A DNA stretch of 38,919 bases, taken from JAWPMV01 sp038527215 (lineage in GTDB: Bacteria; Bacteroidota; Bacteroidia; J057). A model generated the notes under the pieces. The model saw nothing but the letters and a program-made list of their open reading frames with translations. It searched no databases and was not told the DNA's origin. The DNA is taken from contig JBCBGC010000074.1 of the NCBI GenBank assembly GCA_038527215.1, forward strand, positions 1 to 38,919. Reading direction: 5' to 3'. Below, one piece after another: positions 1 through 7,649 of the stretch; position 1 is the first letter of the stretch, and the number at the start of each line of letters is the position of its first letter. A program made the position numbers and the translations under genes.

Positions 1-2173
1 CTTCCGCTTTATCCGGGAAGGCTGATTCGATTAATCTTCCGCCAGGTTCAATGTATCCTTTGATGACGAGGTTACGGAGTAGCTTATCGGCGAGTTTTTC
101 TGCCAGACCCAACCCCACGAAATCATCTTCCCGAAATTTGCCCAGGTTCTTTACGGCCATCCTTACCTTTTCGGTCAGGCTGTCTGATTGCAGATGCAAT
201 AAGCGGGAATCCGAGACCAGGGTGATGCCTCCGCCTTCTTCCAGGCTATGAAACAGGCTGCGGGATGCCCGTGGACTGAGCATCGGAGTGGCGAGTTGGG
301 CGGGACCAAAGAGCGTAGGAACAAAGGTTTGATGCATTTGGTTGAGGAAGGCAATGGTGGCTTTTTCCGCTGCCTGTTCTTCCTTTTCTTCCAGGTCCTC
401 TAATTCCTCCAGCAACTGTCGGGTGTTCCATTCATTGGAGCGGAAGAGCTTTTGTTTTGCTTTGGAGGACCGCTCCCCGGTGAGCATGTAGGCCAGATCG
501 CCGCCGCTGAGGTCGTGGGCTTCCATCCACTTCCCCATGGCCAGCAGGATCTGGGTTAGCCAGAGGCTTTCGTCTACCTGATCCGGGCTTAAGAAAGGAC
601 TTTCAGCTTGTCCTCCTTGTACGATCTGGTAGGTTTCGCTTTGGTGTTGGGTAAAATGGAGTAAGAGTGAAAAAGGATTGAAACTGCGCAAAGCTGGATC
701 ATGGTCCAGAAAATCCATGATCTCAAAAAAGGCCTCGAAACTCACCCCCATCAGGCGGGCCAGTAAGTTGATGCGGTAGATCAGCGAAAGGCCGGTCAAG
801 GTTGTAGGATGATTTTCTCCCAGGGGATGGGTGCTGCTATCCTCCGGAAATGTTACCCGAAGCTTATTGACCAGGAAGTAAAAATCGGAGTCAGAGATGG
901 ATAAGGCCTTTTGGATGCGTTTCCGCAAATCCTTGTTGTCGGTATGTAAAATATCCGGGGCTGAGGCGGATGAAGCCAGTAAGCTATATTCGGCATACTC
1001 CTCATGGAGGTGTGAGCCTGCCTGAAGATAGGTCTTGTCGAAGCTTACAAAGGGCACGTTGAAGACTCGGTTGAATAAATCCATGGGTTCCTGACCGTGG
1101 CCAAGTCCCGTATGAGAAATGAGTCCTCCCAGCACACAGACCTTGTCTATCGGCATTTCATAGGTATCGCTGATATATTTCAGGGTGGCAATGATGTTCA
1201 GGGCCCGGGCGTCCAGCACATGTCCACAGCATTGCGTAAGGATGGTGTTGAGGTCGAGGATAGAAATACCGGTAGCGGAGGAAAGCCGGATGAGCAGGGC
1301 CGCCGCCTTTAAGCGCTTGAACCAGTCAGAAGTATCTACCTGAGAGATATCCCCCGGTAAATCTCCCCAGTAAATGGTGTCCTCCGGCGTGTCTGCGCTG
1401 ATTTCAGCTTCTTCCAGGGGGACAAAAGCATAGTCTGTGGTGCCGTGGTTAATAAAGTTTTGGTTCGCTTCAGATAATTCCGAAGGTTCGGAGGTGCGAC
1501 TCAGGTGCTGGAATAAGAGATGTCTTAGGCTTTCTCCATTGATGTTGGTCCGTTTAAGGTAGGCATCTACGGGCCGAAGCGCATCAAATATATCGCCGGT
1601 CGTTTGATCCGTAGCAAATCCATAATACTCCTGGAAAAAGGATAAATGCTCGCTGGGGGGACTGATCAAACTTTGGTAGGTAACCGCTGAAAGTCCCAAA
1701 TATTCCCGGGCCACAATGGCGGCCTCGGCCTGTCCCACCTGATAGGCTTCATAAATCTCATGGGAGCGGGCTTTGGTGAAAGAAAGGAAGGTTCTGTACC
1801 GGGCATCATCCAAGCTAAACGGCAGGTGGAAAGGATATTTGGTGTCTAACAAGCGGCCATAAGGCGGCTGTTTTTCTTCCGCCCCGGCATCTTCCTCATG
1901 CATGATTTTATTTTCCAATACCCGGTTCACGATATCCAGGTAAGGCAAGGTCTCAAAGGCATTCTCTCCATTGAGATCAATGAGTTCCACGTCAGACCGC
2001 CGGACAAAAAAGTCTTCTGGTGTGGCATTATTGAAGCCAAAATGCACCTCAAGAAGCTGGAGTAAATCAGCCAGATAGGCTGCGGGAGAATATACCGTAC
2101 GGCCCGGGTCAGCAGCTCGGGTATCTAGTTCACCAAAGAGTTGTTCGTAACTGGGGAAATTTGAGTTGGCCAT
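1..2173 (-). CDS. Tc toxin A-component-like protein (VRP1 region), 3' end outside window
   Basis: An open frame starts at ATG 2173 and runs without a stop to base 1, giving 724 codons; the gene continues past the left edge. The N-terminus carries the hallmark of TcA/VRP1 proteins: an SYEQLFGELD segment (residues 8-17), then YSPAAYLADLLQLL (28-41) and LPYLDIVNRVLE (about 76-87). Further on, a helical stretch contains DLFNRVFNVPF (about 365-375), which matches the 'LFDRLFN' element of the TcA alpha-helical shell. Tc A subunits form a pentameric, pore-forming injector that binds target cells and, with TcB/TcC, translocates a toxic payload. Nothing here shows the pore, receptor-binding or linker regions, which would lie downstream, outside the window. 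There is no signal peptide, as is usual for TcA. The small gene just upstream may encode the missing N-terminal helical segment. The family call is strong; activity and target are unknown. Confidence 0.82.
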   Translation of the reverse strand, partial: MANSNFPSYEQLFGELDTRAADPGRTVYSPAAYLADLLQLLEVHFGFNNATPEDFFVRRSDVELIDLNGENAFETLPYLDIVNRVLENKIMHEEDAGAEEKQPPYGRLLDTKYPFHLPFSLDDARYRTFLSFTKARSHEIYEAYQVGQAEAAIVAREYLGLSAVTYQSLISPPSEHLSFFQEYYGFATDQTTGDIFDALRPVDAYLKRTNINGESLRHLLFQHLSRTSEPSELSEANQNFINHGTTDYAFVPLEEAEISADTPEDTIYWGDLPGDISQVDTSDWFKRLKAAALLIRLSSATGISILDLNTILTQCCGHVLDARALNIIATLKYISDTYEMPIDKVCVLGGLISHTGLGHGQEPMDLFNRVFNVPFVSFDKTYLQAGSHLHEEYAEYSLLASSASAPDILHTDNKDLRKRIQKALSISDSDFYFLVNKLRVTFPEDSSTHPLGENHPTTLTGLSLIYRINLLARLMGVSFEAFFEIMDFLDHDPALRSFNPFSLLLHFTQHQSETYQIVQGGQAESPFLSPDQVDESLWLTQILLAMGKWMEAHDLSGGDLAYMLTGERSSKAKQKLFRSNEWNTRQLLEELEDLEEKEEQAAEKATIAFLNQMHQTFVPTLFGPAQLATPMLSPRASRSLFHSLEEGGGITLVSDSRLLHLQSDSLTEKVRMAVKNLGKFREDDFVGLGLAEKLADKLLRNLVIKGYIEPGGRLIESAFPDKAE

Positions 2174-2289
2174 GGAGAAATATGATTAGCGAGAGTCAAT
2201 GAAAATGTGGGAGGAAAACATCCAGATAGGGCGAGCCGGCCCGAAGGTCGGATCTATCCTGAGGAGGTCCAGAAAAGGAAAAAGAAAGG

Positions 2290-2715
2290 CTAGCTGATGC
2301 GGGAGAGCGGTTGTTGTTTTCTATTCACATAATGCAGCAGCAGTCTGGCTCGTATGGCGGTGGCTTTTCGATGGCAGGCCAACAAGACCGATTGATCTTT
2401 GGTCAGATGCTGATACTTTTGTAGGAACTGCTGCTGGGAGATCGCAGCAATGTGGACAGCGGAACGGAGCCCTTCTTGGAGAAAAGGCAGAATAAGGTCC
2501 GTATTTGTTGAGGGAACCACGTTCAACAGGCGCTGGTAAGCCCGTAGCTGCTTAATGAGGTTTTGGTCGCTTTTCTTCACCCCTGTCCATTTAAAGTCAG
2601 GGTTAGCAGCAGGATCGCGCAGGTCGCTGGTTCGGATGAGTTGGACCTCATTGTTTTTGAGGAATTTTTTAAGGCTGGTTAGAGAAGGGCCTTTCCCTTT
2701 TTTTTTGGCTGGCAT
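2290..2715 (-). CDS. Small protein resembling the N-terminal pre-VRP1 helical segment of TcA
   Basis: A 141-residue protein with a basic start (MPAKKKGKG) and a mostly helical remainder. Residues about 50-130 contain LRAYQRLLNVVPS, a LQEGLRSAVHIAAISQQQFL segment and a final basic helix. This order resembles the stretch that normally precedes the VRP1 region inside single-chain TcA proteins (pattern: LxxxQRLxRLTP, then LLxxGLxSAxxIxxxxxxxF, then a helix of A/R-rich residues). It lies 116 bp upstream of the TcA-like gene on the same strand. The spacer has no open frame joining the two, so this looks like a split architecture rather than one frameshift, although a decayed junction cannot be excluded. 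No signal peptide or membrane segment is seen. The resemblance is from memory of the family pattern, not from a search. Confidence 0.6.
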   Translation of the reverse strand: MPAKKKGKGPSLTSLKKFLKNNEVQLIRTSDLRDPAANPDFKWTGVKKSDQNLIKQLRAYQRLLNVVPSTNTDLILPFLQEGLRSAVHIAAISQQQFLQKYQHLTKDQSVLLACHRKATAIRARLLLHYVNRKQQPLSRIS

Positions 2716-3122
2716 AAGTGGGGTAGTTCTAGGGTCGTTAGTATGTGGCTATAGCTATTGCATGCAACAGAGATACCGGGATGAAGCATCCTTCATCCTG
2801 GGAAATGATCCAATAAAATCAACGGTTCATGAGGAAGTGAACCTAAAGGCTATCTCTAACGAACCCCAACTTGTTTGGTCCTGGTGAAGGACCCTGGGAA
2901 AAGGCCTGCTCGCACGTGGTTTGGTGCTACGCTTTGTTGTTCAAACGAAGGTAGACAAATGTAGGAGATAGATGAATAATCTGCTGTACGGGTGATTCTG
3001 AATATCCAAAAAATACGAAACTCCGCAAAATATCCCTTGGCATTTTTTGCAAAATCAGGTATAAACACGGGGGTGGCTGCGGAAAATACGGGATCAGGCC
3101 ATGGAAAGAAAAGAGCTTCCGC
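2716..3122. other. Intergenic region of 407 bp upstream of the Tc-like operon
   Basis: No convincing gene is seen between the macro-domain gene and the small Tc-like gene. It holds the inverted repeat at 2776-2801. On the minus strand there is also a perfect match to the Bacteroidota -7 element, TACATTTG (2956-2963), but no recognisable TTTG -33 element at 19-21 bp from it. If used, it would give a leader of about 235 nt. Short open frames here have no recognisable product. Confidence 0.4.
2776..2801. promoter_or_regulatory. Inverted repeat upstream of the Tc-like genes
   Basis: GGATGAAG (2779-2786) and CTTCATCC (2791-2798) form a perfect 8-bp inverted repeat around a 4-base centre. Two further C/G pairs flank it after one G/T position. 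It is centred about 75 bp upstream of the start codon at 2715. No T-run follows on either strand, so an operator or an mRNA leader hairpin fits better than a terminator. The role is inference. Confidence 0.35.
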
Positions 3123-3599
3123 TTAGCCTGCAAAATCATACACCCATACCGCGAGGTTTTTGTCCGAAAGCTGCCGCAAAATCAAAGGCTCAATCTCTTC
3201 CCACTTACCGCCAGCCAGCCCACAGCCGATGCGGGGCATGTGGACCGAGGCACCCAACGCCAAGGCTTTGGTGGCGACTAAACCCAGCCCTTGCTCCACG
3301 GCTTCATAACGGATCGGGGGCCTGCCCGAAGCATCTTTGTGCAATTTGTGCTGGCCGATGAGGTTGGCGATCCAAAGATCAGGTGCTACCTGCACGAATT
3401 GGACCGCGCCCAGGGTAAAGTTTTCCTGGGAGGCATACCAGGCTCGATATTGAGCCTCTGGTTCCGGCCAGCGGCGGGAAAGAGCCATCACGAAGCCTTT
3501 GCCCCAGCCACCGATATCATTGCAGATGTGGACGATGATCTTGGGACCAGGAGTTTGAGGAGCCGTCGCGTCCCCAACGGTATATTGGATGGTTTCCAT
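3123..3599 (-). CDS. Macro-domain protein (ADP-ribose binding/hydrolase type)
   Basis: A 158-residue single-domain protein. It has the macro-domain phosphate- and ribose-binding pattern: IVHICNDIGGWGKGFVMALS (22-41), a basic RRWPEPE segment, and the second loop MPRIGCGLAGGKWEEIEPLI (121-140). This arrangement is closest to the ALC1/TARG1-like branch of macro domains, which bind ADP-ribose and in some members remove it from proteins, nucleic acids or O-acetyl-ADP-ribose. The Asp that follows GCGL in human TARG1 is not present (GCGLAGG here), so hydrolase activity cannot be assumed. The start lies 23 bp after the stop of the upstream peptidase gene, which suggests co-transcription. The Tc-like genes follow on the same strand after 407 bp. 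The product is predicted to be cytoplasmic. Confidence 0.85.
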   Translation of the reverse strand: METIQYTVGDATAPQTPGPKIIVHICNDIGGWGKGFVMALSRRWPEPEAQYRAWYASQENFTLGAVQFVQVAPDLWIANLIGQHKLHKDASGRPPIRYEAVEQGLGLVATKALALGASVHMPRIGCGLAGGKWEEIEPLILRQLSDKNLAVWVYDFAG

Positions 3600-3622
3600 G
3601 TGGATGATTGTGGGATACGTTA

Positions 3623-4924
3623 CTACTCAATCTCCAACCACTCCTTAAAGGCTTTGCCCATTTGTTCAACTTGTTCCCGACTCATATTTCGGATCCGGGC
3701 GCCACCGTGATCTTTTCCGGCCAGGTTGAACCAGAGGGAATTGGTGGCATCACTGGGGGGCACGGCTGGCGCGGACCAGGTATCGCTGGCACCGTTGATG
3801 TAGATGAAATTATTGCCTTCGGTCTTGAGCCATTCGGCTACCTTGGGCAGGAGCGAACCGTCGAAGGCTACCTCCATTTTATTCGGGACAAAGGCTGCAT
3901 GCGGATGAGGCTGCATCGGCAGGGCTTTCAGCAGGCCTTTAAAGGGCTTGGTCTCATAGCCATAGTAGCCCATTTGGGTGGCGGCCTGGTAATAGTGCGA
4001 GCCATAAGCAGCGATCTGCTCATCGGAAAAGAAATCCAGCCCGGAAACCGCCAGCATATGGTCCAGGACCTCCTCTAAAGGAGCATCTTTGCCGGGGATA
4101 TCCTCACAGCTTGCGCCCCATTGCCAGAAGGAAAAAGGATATTCCAGGATGGTGTATTCAAAGGCTTCTTCAAATCCCAAATAATCGAAGCTCAGTTTGG
4201 CTCCTTTGCTATACCATTTCAGCATTTGCAGCACTTCCTTTCTTTCCTTGAGGAGGCGTTTTTGTACCCCGAGGATGGCGGCTCTGCATTCGTCGCTACC
4301 TACGGTATCCAGGAATGTGTAAATCCTTTTTTCTTCAAATTCCAGGTTGAGGGGCGCGACATAAGGCACGCTGACGGCTACATCCTCCGGGAAAAAATAC
4401 CGATAAAAAATGGTGGTTTGGCCACCTTTACTGATGCCGGTGGAAATCCATTTTTCCTGATAGATTTTGCCCAGAACCTCTCTCACATGATGAAGGTCAG
4501 CCGTGGCCTGTTCCAGGGTCAGGTATTGATAGTCCAGCTTTTCGGGCATGGACTCCCCGAAATAGCGATGCTCTACATCAATTTGATTGGCTTCCAACAG
4601 TTGAGATAGCTCATAGATGCGGTTGCCATTGCGTTGGTAGCCTTCCGTCACGATCACATTGAACTTATCGAAGCCTTTGTGAGAAAGCCATACGCGTTGG
4701 TAAAAGTGGCCTTTATCCGGGTTTTGGTGATCCAGGGGTTGTTTGATCCGGAGCACGTAGGCCGCTTCATAATCCCGGGGTGTTTCTATTTGTTCAAAAA
4801 TGACATCTGGTAACCCAAATAGGGCGGCATCCAGGGCATTCATTTGGGCAAAAACCGGCAGGCCGAGCCAAAGCAGCAGACATATACTCAGGAGCTTTTT
4901 CATCGAATTGAGATTGGTGTTCAT
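3623..4924 (-). CDS. Secreted PS-10/S37-family serine peptidase (tripeptidyl aminopeptidase-like)
   Basis: A 433-residue alpha/beta-hydrolase-fold peptidase with an N-terminal signal peptide (MKKLLSICLLLWLGLPVFAQ, residues 8-27; ATG 4903 is an alternative start). The nucleophile elbow is GISKGGQT with Ser165, followed by the family-typical segment FYRYFFPEDVAVSVPYVAPL. Asp381 in ASDTWSA and His406 in KDHGGAR complete a plausible catalytic triad. The order and wording of these motifs fit the S37 (PS-10) family, related to S28 prolyl peptidases, which trim short peptides from N-termini. The cell location is inferred as periplasmic or outer-membrane side. It is the first gene of an apparent operon with the macro-domain gene 23 bp downstream. 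There is no obvious functional link between the two. Confidence 0.85.
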   Translation of the reverse strand: MNTNLNSMKKLLSICLLLWLGLPVFAQMNALDAALFGLPDVIFEQIETPRDYEAAYVLRIKQPLDHQNPDKGHFYQRVWLSHKGFDKFNVIVTEGYQRNGNRIYELSQLLEANQIDVEHRYFGESMPEKLDYQYLTLEQATADLHHVREVLGKIYQEKWISTGISKGGQTTIFYRYFFPEDVAVSVPYVAPLNLEFEEKRIYTFLDTVGSDECRAAILGVQKRLLKERKEVLQMLKWYSKGAKLSFDYLGFEEAFEYTILEYPFSFWQWGASCEDIPGKDAPLEEVLDHMLAVSGLDFFSDEQIAAYGSHYYQAATQMGYYGYETKPFKGLLKALPMQPHPHAAFVPNKMEVAFDGSLLPKVAEWLKTEGNNFIYINGASDTWSAPAVPPSDATNSLWFNLAGKDHGGARIRNMSREQVEQMGKAFKEWLEIE

Positions 4925-4984
4925 GAAATTCTACCCCGCAAGATGCATAAGCCTATGGCTTTTGTCAACTATGAAGCCTGCCTT

Positions 4985-5017
4985 AAAAAAACAACGTCCA
5001 GGCTTTGCCTGGACGTT
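4985..5017 (-). terminator. Intrinsic terminator of the S74/T9SS operon
   Basis: A perfect 11-bp stem, AACGTCCAGGC (4993-5003) with GCCTGGACGTT (5007-5017), encloses a 3-base loop. In minus orientation it is followed directly by seven T residues (4985-4991). It lies 27 bp past the stop codon at 5044. Confidence 0.9.
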
Positions 5018-5043
5018 CAGATTGATAATCTGTCCTCCCTTGT

Positions 5044-5532
5044 TTAGTCCAATCTCTTAAACTTGATCGTGTGTAGGGTGGCGCCTTGTTGGCTGCTGAG
5101 GCGGAGCAAATAAAGCCCCTCTGCCAGGGAGGAAATATCCAGGCTCTGTAAGCTGGTGCCCTGGACAAGCATGCGCTGTGGAGGGTGGACCTGTCTTCCA
5201 CGGAGGTCCGTAATATTGATCCGAAGGTCCAGGGGACGCGGACTGCTTAATTCCAGGTTGAGCTGATCACGGGCTGGGTTGGGGAATAGGCGAAAGTCCA
5301 CGATGGCGGCCAGATCTTTATCTATGCCGACGGCGTTTTGATCAGGCTGGTGAAATCCTTGCGTCAGGATGAAACTACCAGAAATGGCCGTTTGTACCAC
5401 GGTTTCTCCTACGGTGTAGGACAGCTGTGGGTGGTCATTTCCCAGGCTGCTGATCACCTGACGACTCAGGCTTTGGGCCGATATACTGTGCAGGCACATG
5501 GAGAGCAGGACGAGCATTGAGAGTCTTAACAT
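5044..5532 (-). CDS. Short secreted protein with T9SS type A sorting domain
   Basis: A 162-residue protein starting at ATG 5532, one base after the stop of the upstream gene. This start gives a clean signal peptide (MLRLSMLVLLSMCLHSISAQ). An extended upstream frame to 5631 has no ATG with a signal and overlaps the neighbour. The middle has the SYTVGETVVQTAISGSFILTQGFHQP pattern common in short Bacteroidota surface proteins. The C-terminal 80 residues form a T9SS sorting domain: FRLFPNPARDQLNLEL, then LRGRQV, LDISSLAEGLYLLRL and a final KFKRL. Such proteins cross the outer membrane by type IX secretion and are usually anchored to the surface. Tight spacing and a shared terminator show an operon with the S74-domain gene. 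The specific role is unknown. Confidence 0.88.
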   Translation of the reverse strand: MLRLSMLVLLSMCLHSISAQSLSRQVISSLGNDHPQLSYTVGETVVQTAISGSFILTQGFHQPDQNAVGIDKDLAAIVDFRLFPNPARDQLNLELSSPRPLDLRINITDLRGRQVHPPQRMLVQGTSLQSLDISSLAEGLYLLRLSSQQGATLHTIKFKRLD

Positions 5533-5533
5533 C

Positions 5534-7384
5534 TTATTTCTGTTTAAGGGTGGCAATTTCTGCTTTGAGGGCTTCAATCTGTGTTTGTTGTTCCTGAAGG
5601 GCCTTAACGAGATAGGGAACCATGCCGGCATAGTCTACCGCCTGGAAATCCACTTGCTCCCCAGGGGTGGCTCCGCCTTCTATTTCTTCCTTGGTAATCG
5701 CGGGTTGGGTGGTAAGTTTCACCAATTCAGGCATGTGCTTAGCGACGTCTTGCGCCATGAAGCCCGTGCGCGTTCCGCTGGGAAGTTTCATATGAGCGTA
5801 TTCGCCCTGCTTGTACTCATAGTTTTTGATCTTCAGTTGCATCAGTTTGTCCATTACCGTGGCGCTGGGCGTGATGCGGGTTTTCAAGCCTTCATCGGAA
5901 GGCAGATAGGTGCCGGTGGTATATACATCCCCTGAAAAATATCCGGTGTATTCAGCACCGATGGAGGTTGAGGAAAAAACCGATGCATAGAGCCCGTAAG
6001 CTACTCCGGAGCCATTGTCATTGTCGGCGATGGCCCGGACGCCATAGGCAGCCGCAGCTGTCGGAGCATCTGTATTAGCCCATCCGTAAGTGCCATAGGC
6101 GGTTCCGCCTGTATTGGTGGTAACTGCGTACAGGCCATACACGGTGGTGGTAGAAGCGGAATTCGTTTTATCCAGGTCTACATAAACGGCATACTGGGTG
6201 GCAGCACCACTAGCACCATTATTATGATCGATGAAAATAGAACGGCTGGCGAGATCGTCATTTTCAAGATCCATCAGGTAAGAGGGGGTGTCTTCATTCA
6301 ATCCCAGCAAGCCCTTTTTGGTCAAGGTTAGGGCATTATTGGTATTAGCGGAGGAACTGCCATTGCCAATCACGAACAAAGGTTCTGAATCTACCCATGT
6401 GTTGGTAGAACCACCAGTGCGAACATTGTATCGGCCAAAGGTGGTCTGAATGTAGGTGCTTGATTCAGTGCGGAAGCCACCGACGAAACTCAAACCGCCC
6501 CTGGCTCTGGACTGGGAATTAAAGGCGGCAGAATAATCTCCAATAGCCACCGGTTCAAATCCCCAGGCAATGCTGTAAAAATCGATGCTATCTGTAGGAT
6601 CATAATTGGCGATGCGCCCGCCGATCAGGCCCCCTTTGGAGGAATCATAATAGAGCTTGGAGCCAGTAGAAGTGTTGTTGGCGCCCCATAATACATCGCG
6701 ATTCAGTCCGACATGGAAATCTACCAGCGGATCCGTTACGCCTATACCTACATTGCCCGCGTTGTAATAGATTTCTGTCCCGTTTTCGATCCAGGGAGAG
6801 CCGCTAGGCAGGGCAATGGTTCCGCCTCCATTCGAAAGGGTGATATCCGAACCGCTAATAGCCAGGGTTTGGAGTTCGTTGGTGGGATCATCGTCCGCAT
6901 CGTCGGTTTTGTCTGCATCTGGGATCCAGGCAGCGCCATCCCATTTCAGGACCTGACCAGCGGTGGCTCCGCTGCCCACATCCTGAAGATCATCCAGGTT
7001 CATCTGCGTCGCTATATGACTGTAGGGAACCGCCTGAAATTGGGTAGTGTCAATTTTTGCTCCGTTTAATTCTACGATCAGAAAATGAGCATTCTCTGCC
7101 CAGTCGATGGAAGTATAGTCCCCAATTTCAGCATTCCCCTCCCCAATGATGATCGAAAATAGCCCAAATTCATTGGTCGTAGGAGCATGAGTTTCGGTAT
7201 AAGTATTGGTTCCGGCGGGGCTTCCCACGTGGATCTGGAAACGGATATTGACCGTGCTGTTGGCAAGCAGGGCTCCGCTACCATCGCGGGCCACGGCTTG
7301 ATAGTGAAATCCACTGGTTACCTGCCCATAGGCAAGGAATCCAACAAGCAAGAAAGAAAGGAGGGTAATAGCATGTTTAGCCAT
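5534..7384 (-). CDS. Surface/tail-fibre-like protein with C-terminal S74 chaperone domain
   Basis: A 616-residue protein with a signal peptide (MAKHAITLLSFLLVGFLAYGQ). An N-terminal module of about 130 residues begins GFHYQAVARDGSGALL and ends QFQAVPYSHIA. The middle is Gly/Thr/Asn-rich and beta-helical in character, like phage tail-fibre shafts. The C-terminus is an intramolecular chaperone of endosialidase (peptidase S74): LPSDEGLKTRITPS, IKNYEYKQGEYAHM, RTGFMAQDVAKHMPELV and VDYAGMVPYLVKALQEQ, then a coiled coil. S74 domains help trimeric fibres fold and are then cleaved off. This suggests a trimeric cell-surface fibre. The next gene is a short T9SS cargo one base away. A paralogous N-terminal module occurs in the gene at 10784-11953. 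Confidence 0.88.
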   Translation of the reverse strand: MAKHAITLLSFLLVGFLAYGQVTSGFHYQAVARDGSGALLANSTVNIRFQIHVGSPAGTNTYTETHAPTTNEFGLFSIIIGEGNAEIGDYTSIDWAENAHFLIVELNGAKIDTTQFQAVPYSHIATQMNLDDLQDVGSGATAGQVLKWDGAAWIPDADKTDDADDDPTNELQTLAISGSDITLSNGGGTIALPSGSPWIENGTEIYYNAGNVGIGVTDPLVDFHVGLNRDVLWGANNTSTGSKLYYDSSKGGLIGGRIANYDPTDSIDFYSIAWGFEPVAIGDYSAAFNSQSRARGGLSFVGGFRTESSTYIQTTFGRYNVRTGGSTNTWVDSEPLFVIGNGSSSANTNNALTLTKKGLLGLNEDTPSYLMDLENDDLASRSIFIDHNNGASGAATQYAVYVDLDKTNSASTTTVYGLYAVTTNTGGTAYGTYGWANTDAPTAAAAYGVRAIADNDNGSGVAYGLYASVFSSTSIGAEYTGYFSGDVYTTGTYLPSDEGLKTRITPSATVMDKLMQLKIKNYEYKQGEYAHMKLPSGTRTGFMAQDVAKHMPELVKLTTQPAITKEEIEGGATPGEQVDFQAVDYAGMVPYLVKALQEQQTQIEALKAEIATLKQK

Positions 7385-7649
7385 AGGTGGTAATTAGAAT
7401 TAGCATAAAGGAAAAAGTGAATCGTTAAAACGACGGCTCTTAGGTCACCTATCAGTGCCTGAGGGGGGTAAATTGGTTACCACTTTTTCTGAATTAGTCG
7501 GGGAGGATGGGTATAGAATCAACGCTGTATAGGTGAGACGAGGAACTTTCTGGAATTACATCCAGCCTACGGACTTTTCTTGCTAGACTTTGGGCGCGTA
7601 TGATTATTCACCGATTAAGGCGTATCTTTAATGCTCAGATGTTAGCCTT

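Noticed and set aside
7623..7630. Promoter -7 element (TATCTTTA) before the PQQ dehydrogenase
   Set aside because: No TTTG -33 element at 19-21 bp; the nearest TTTG is about 30 bp away.
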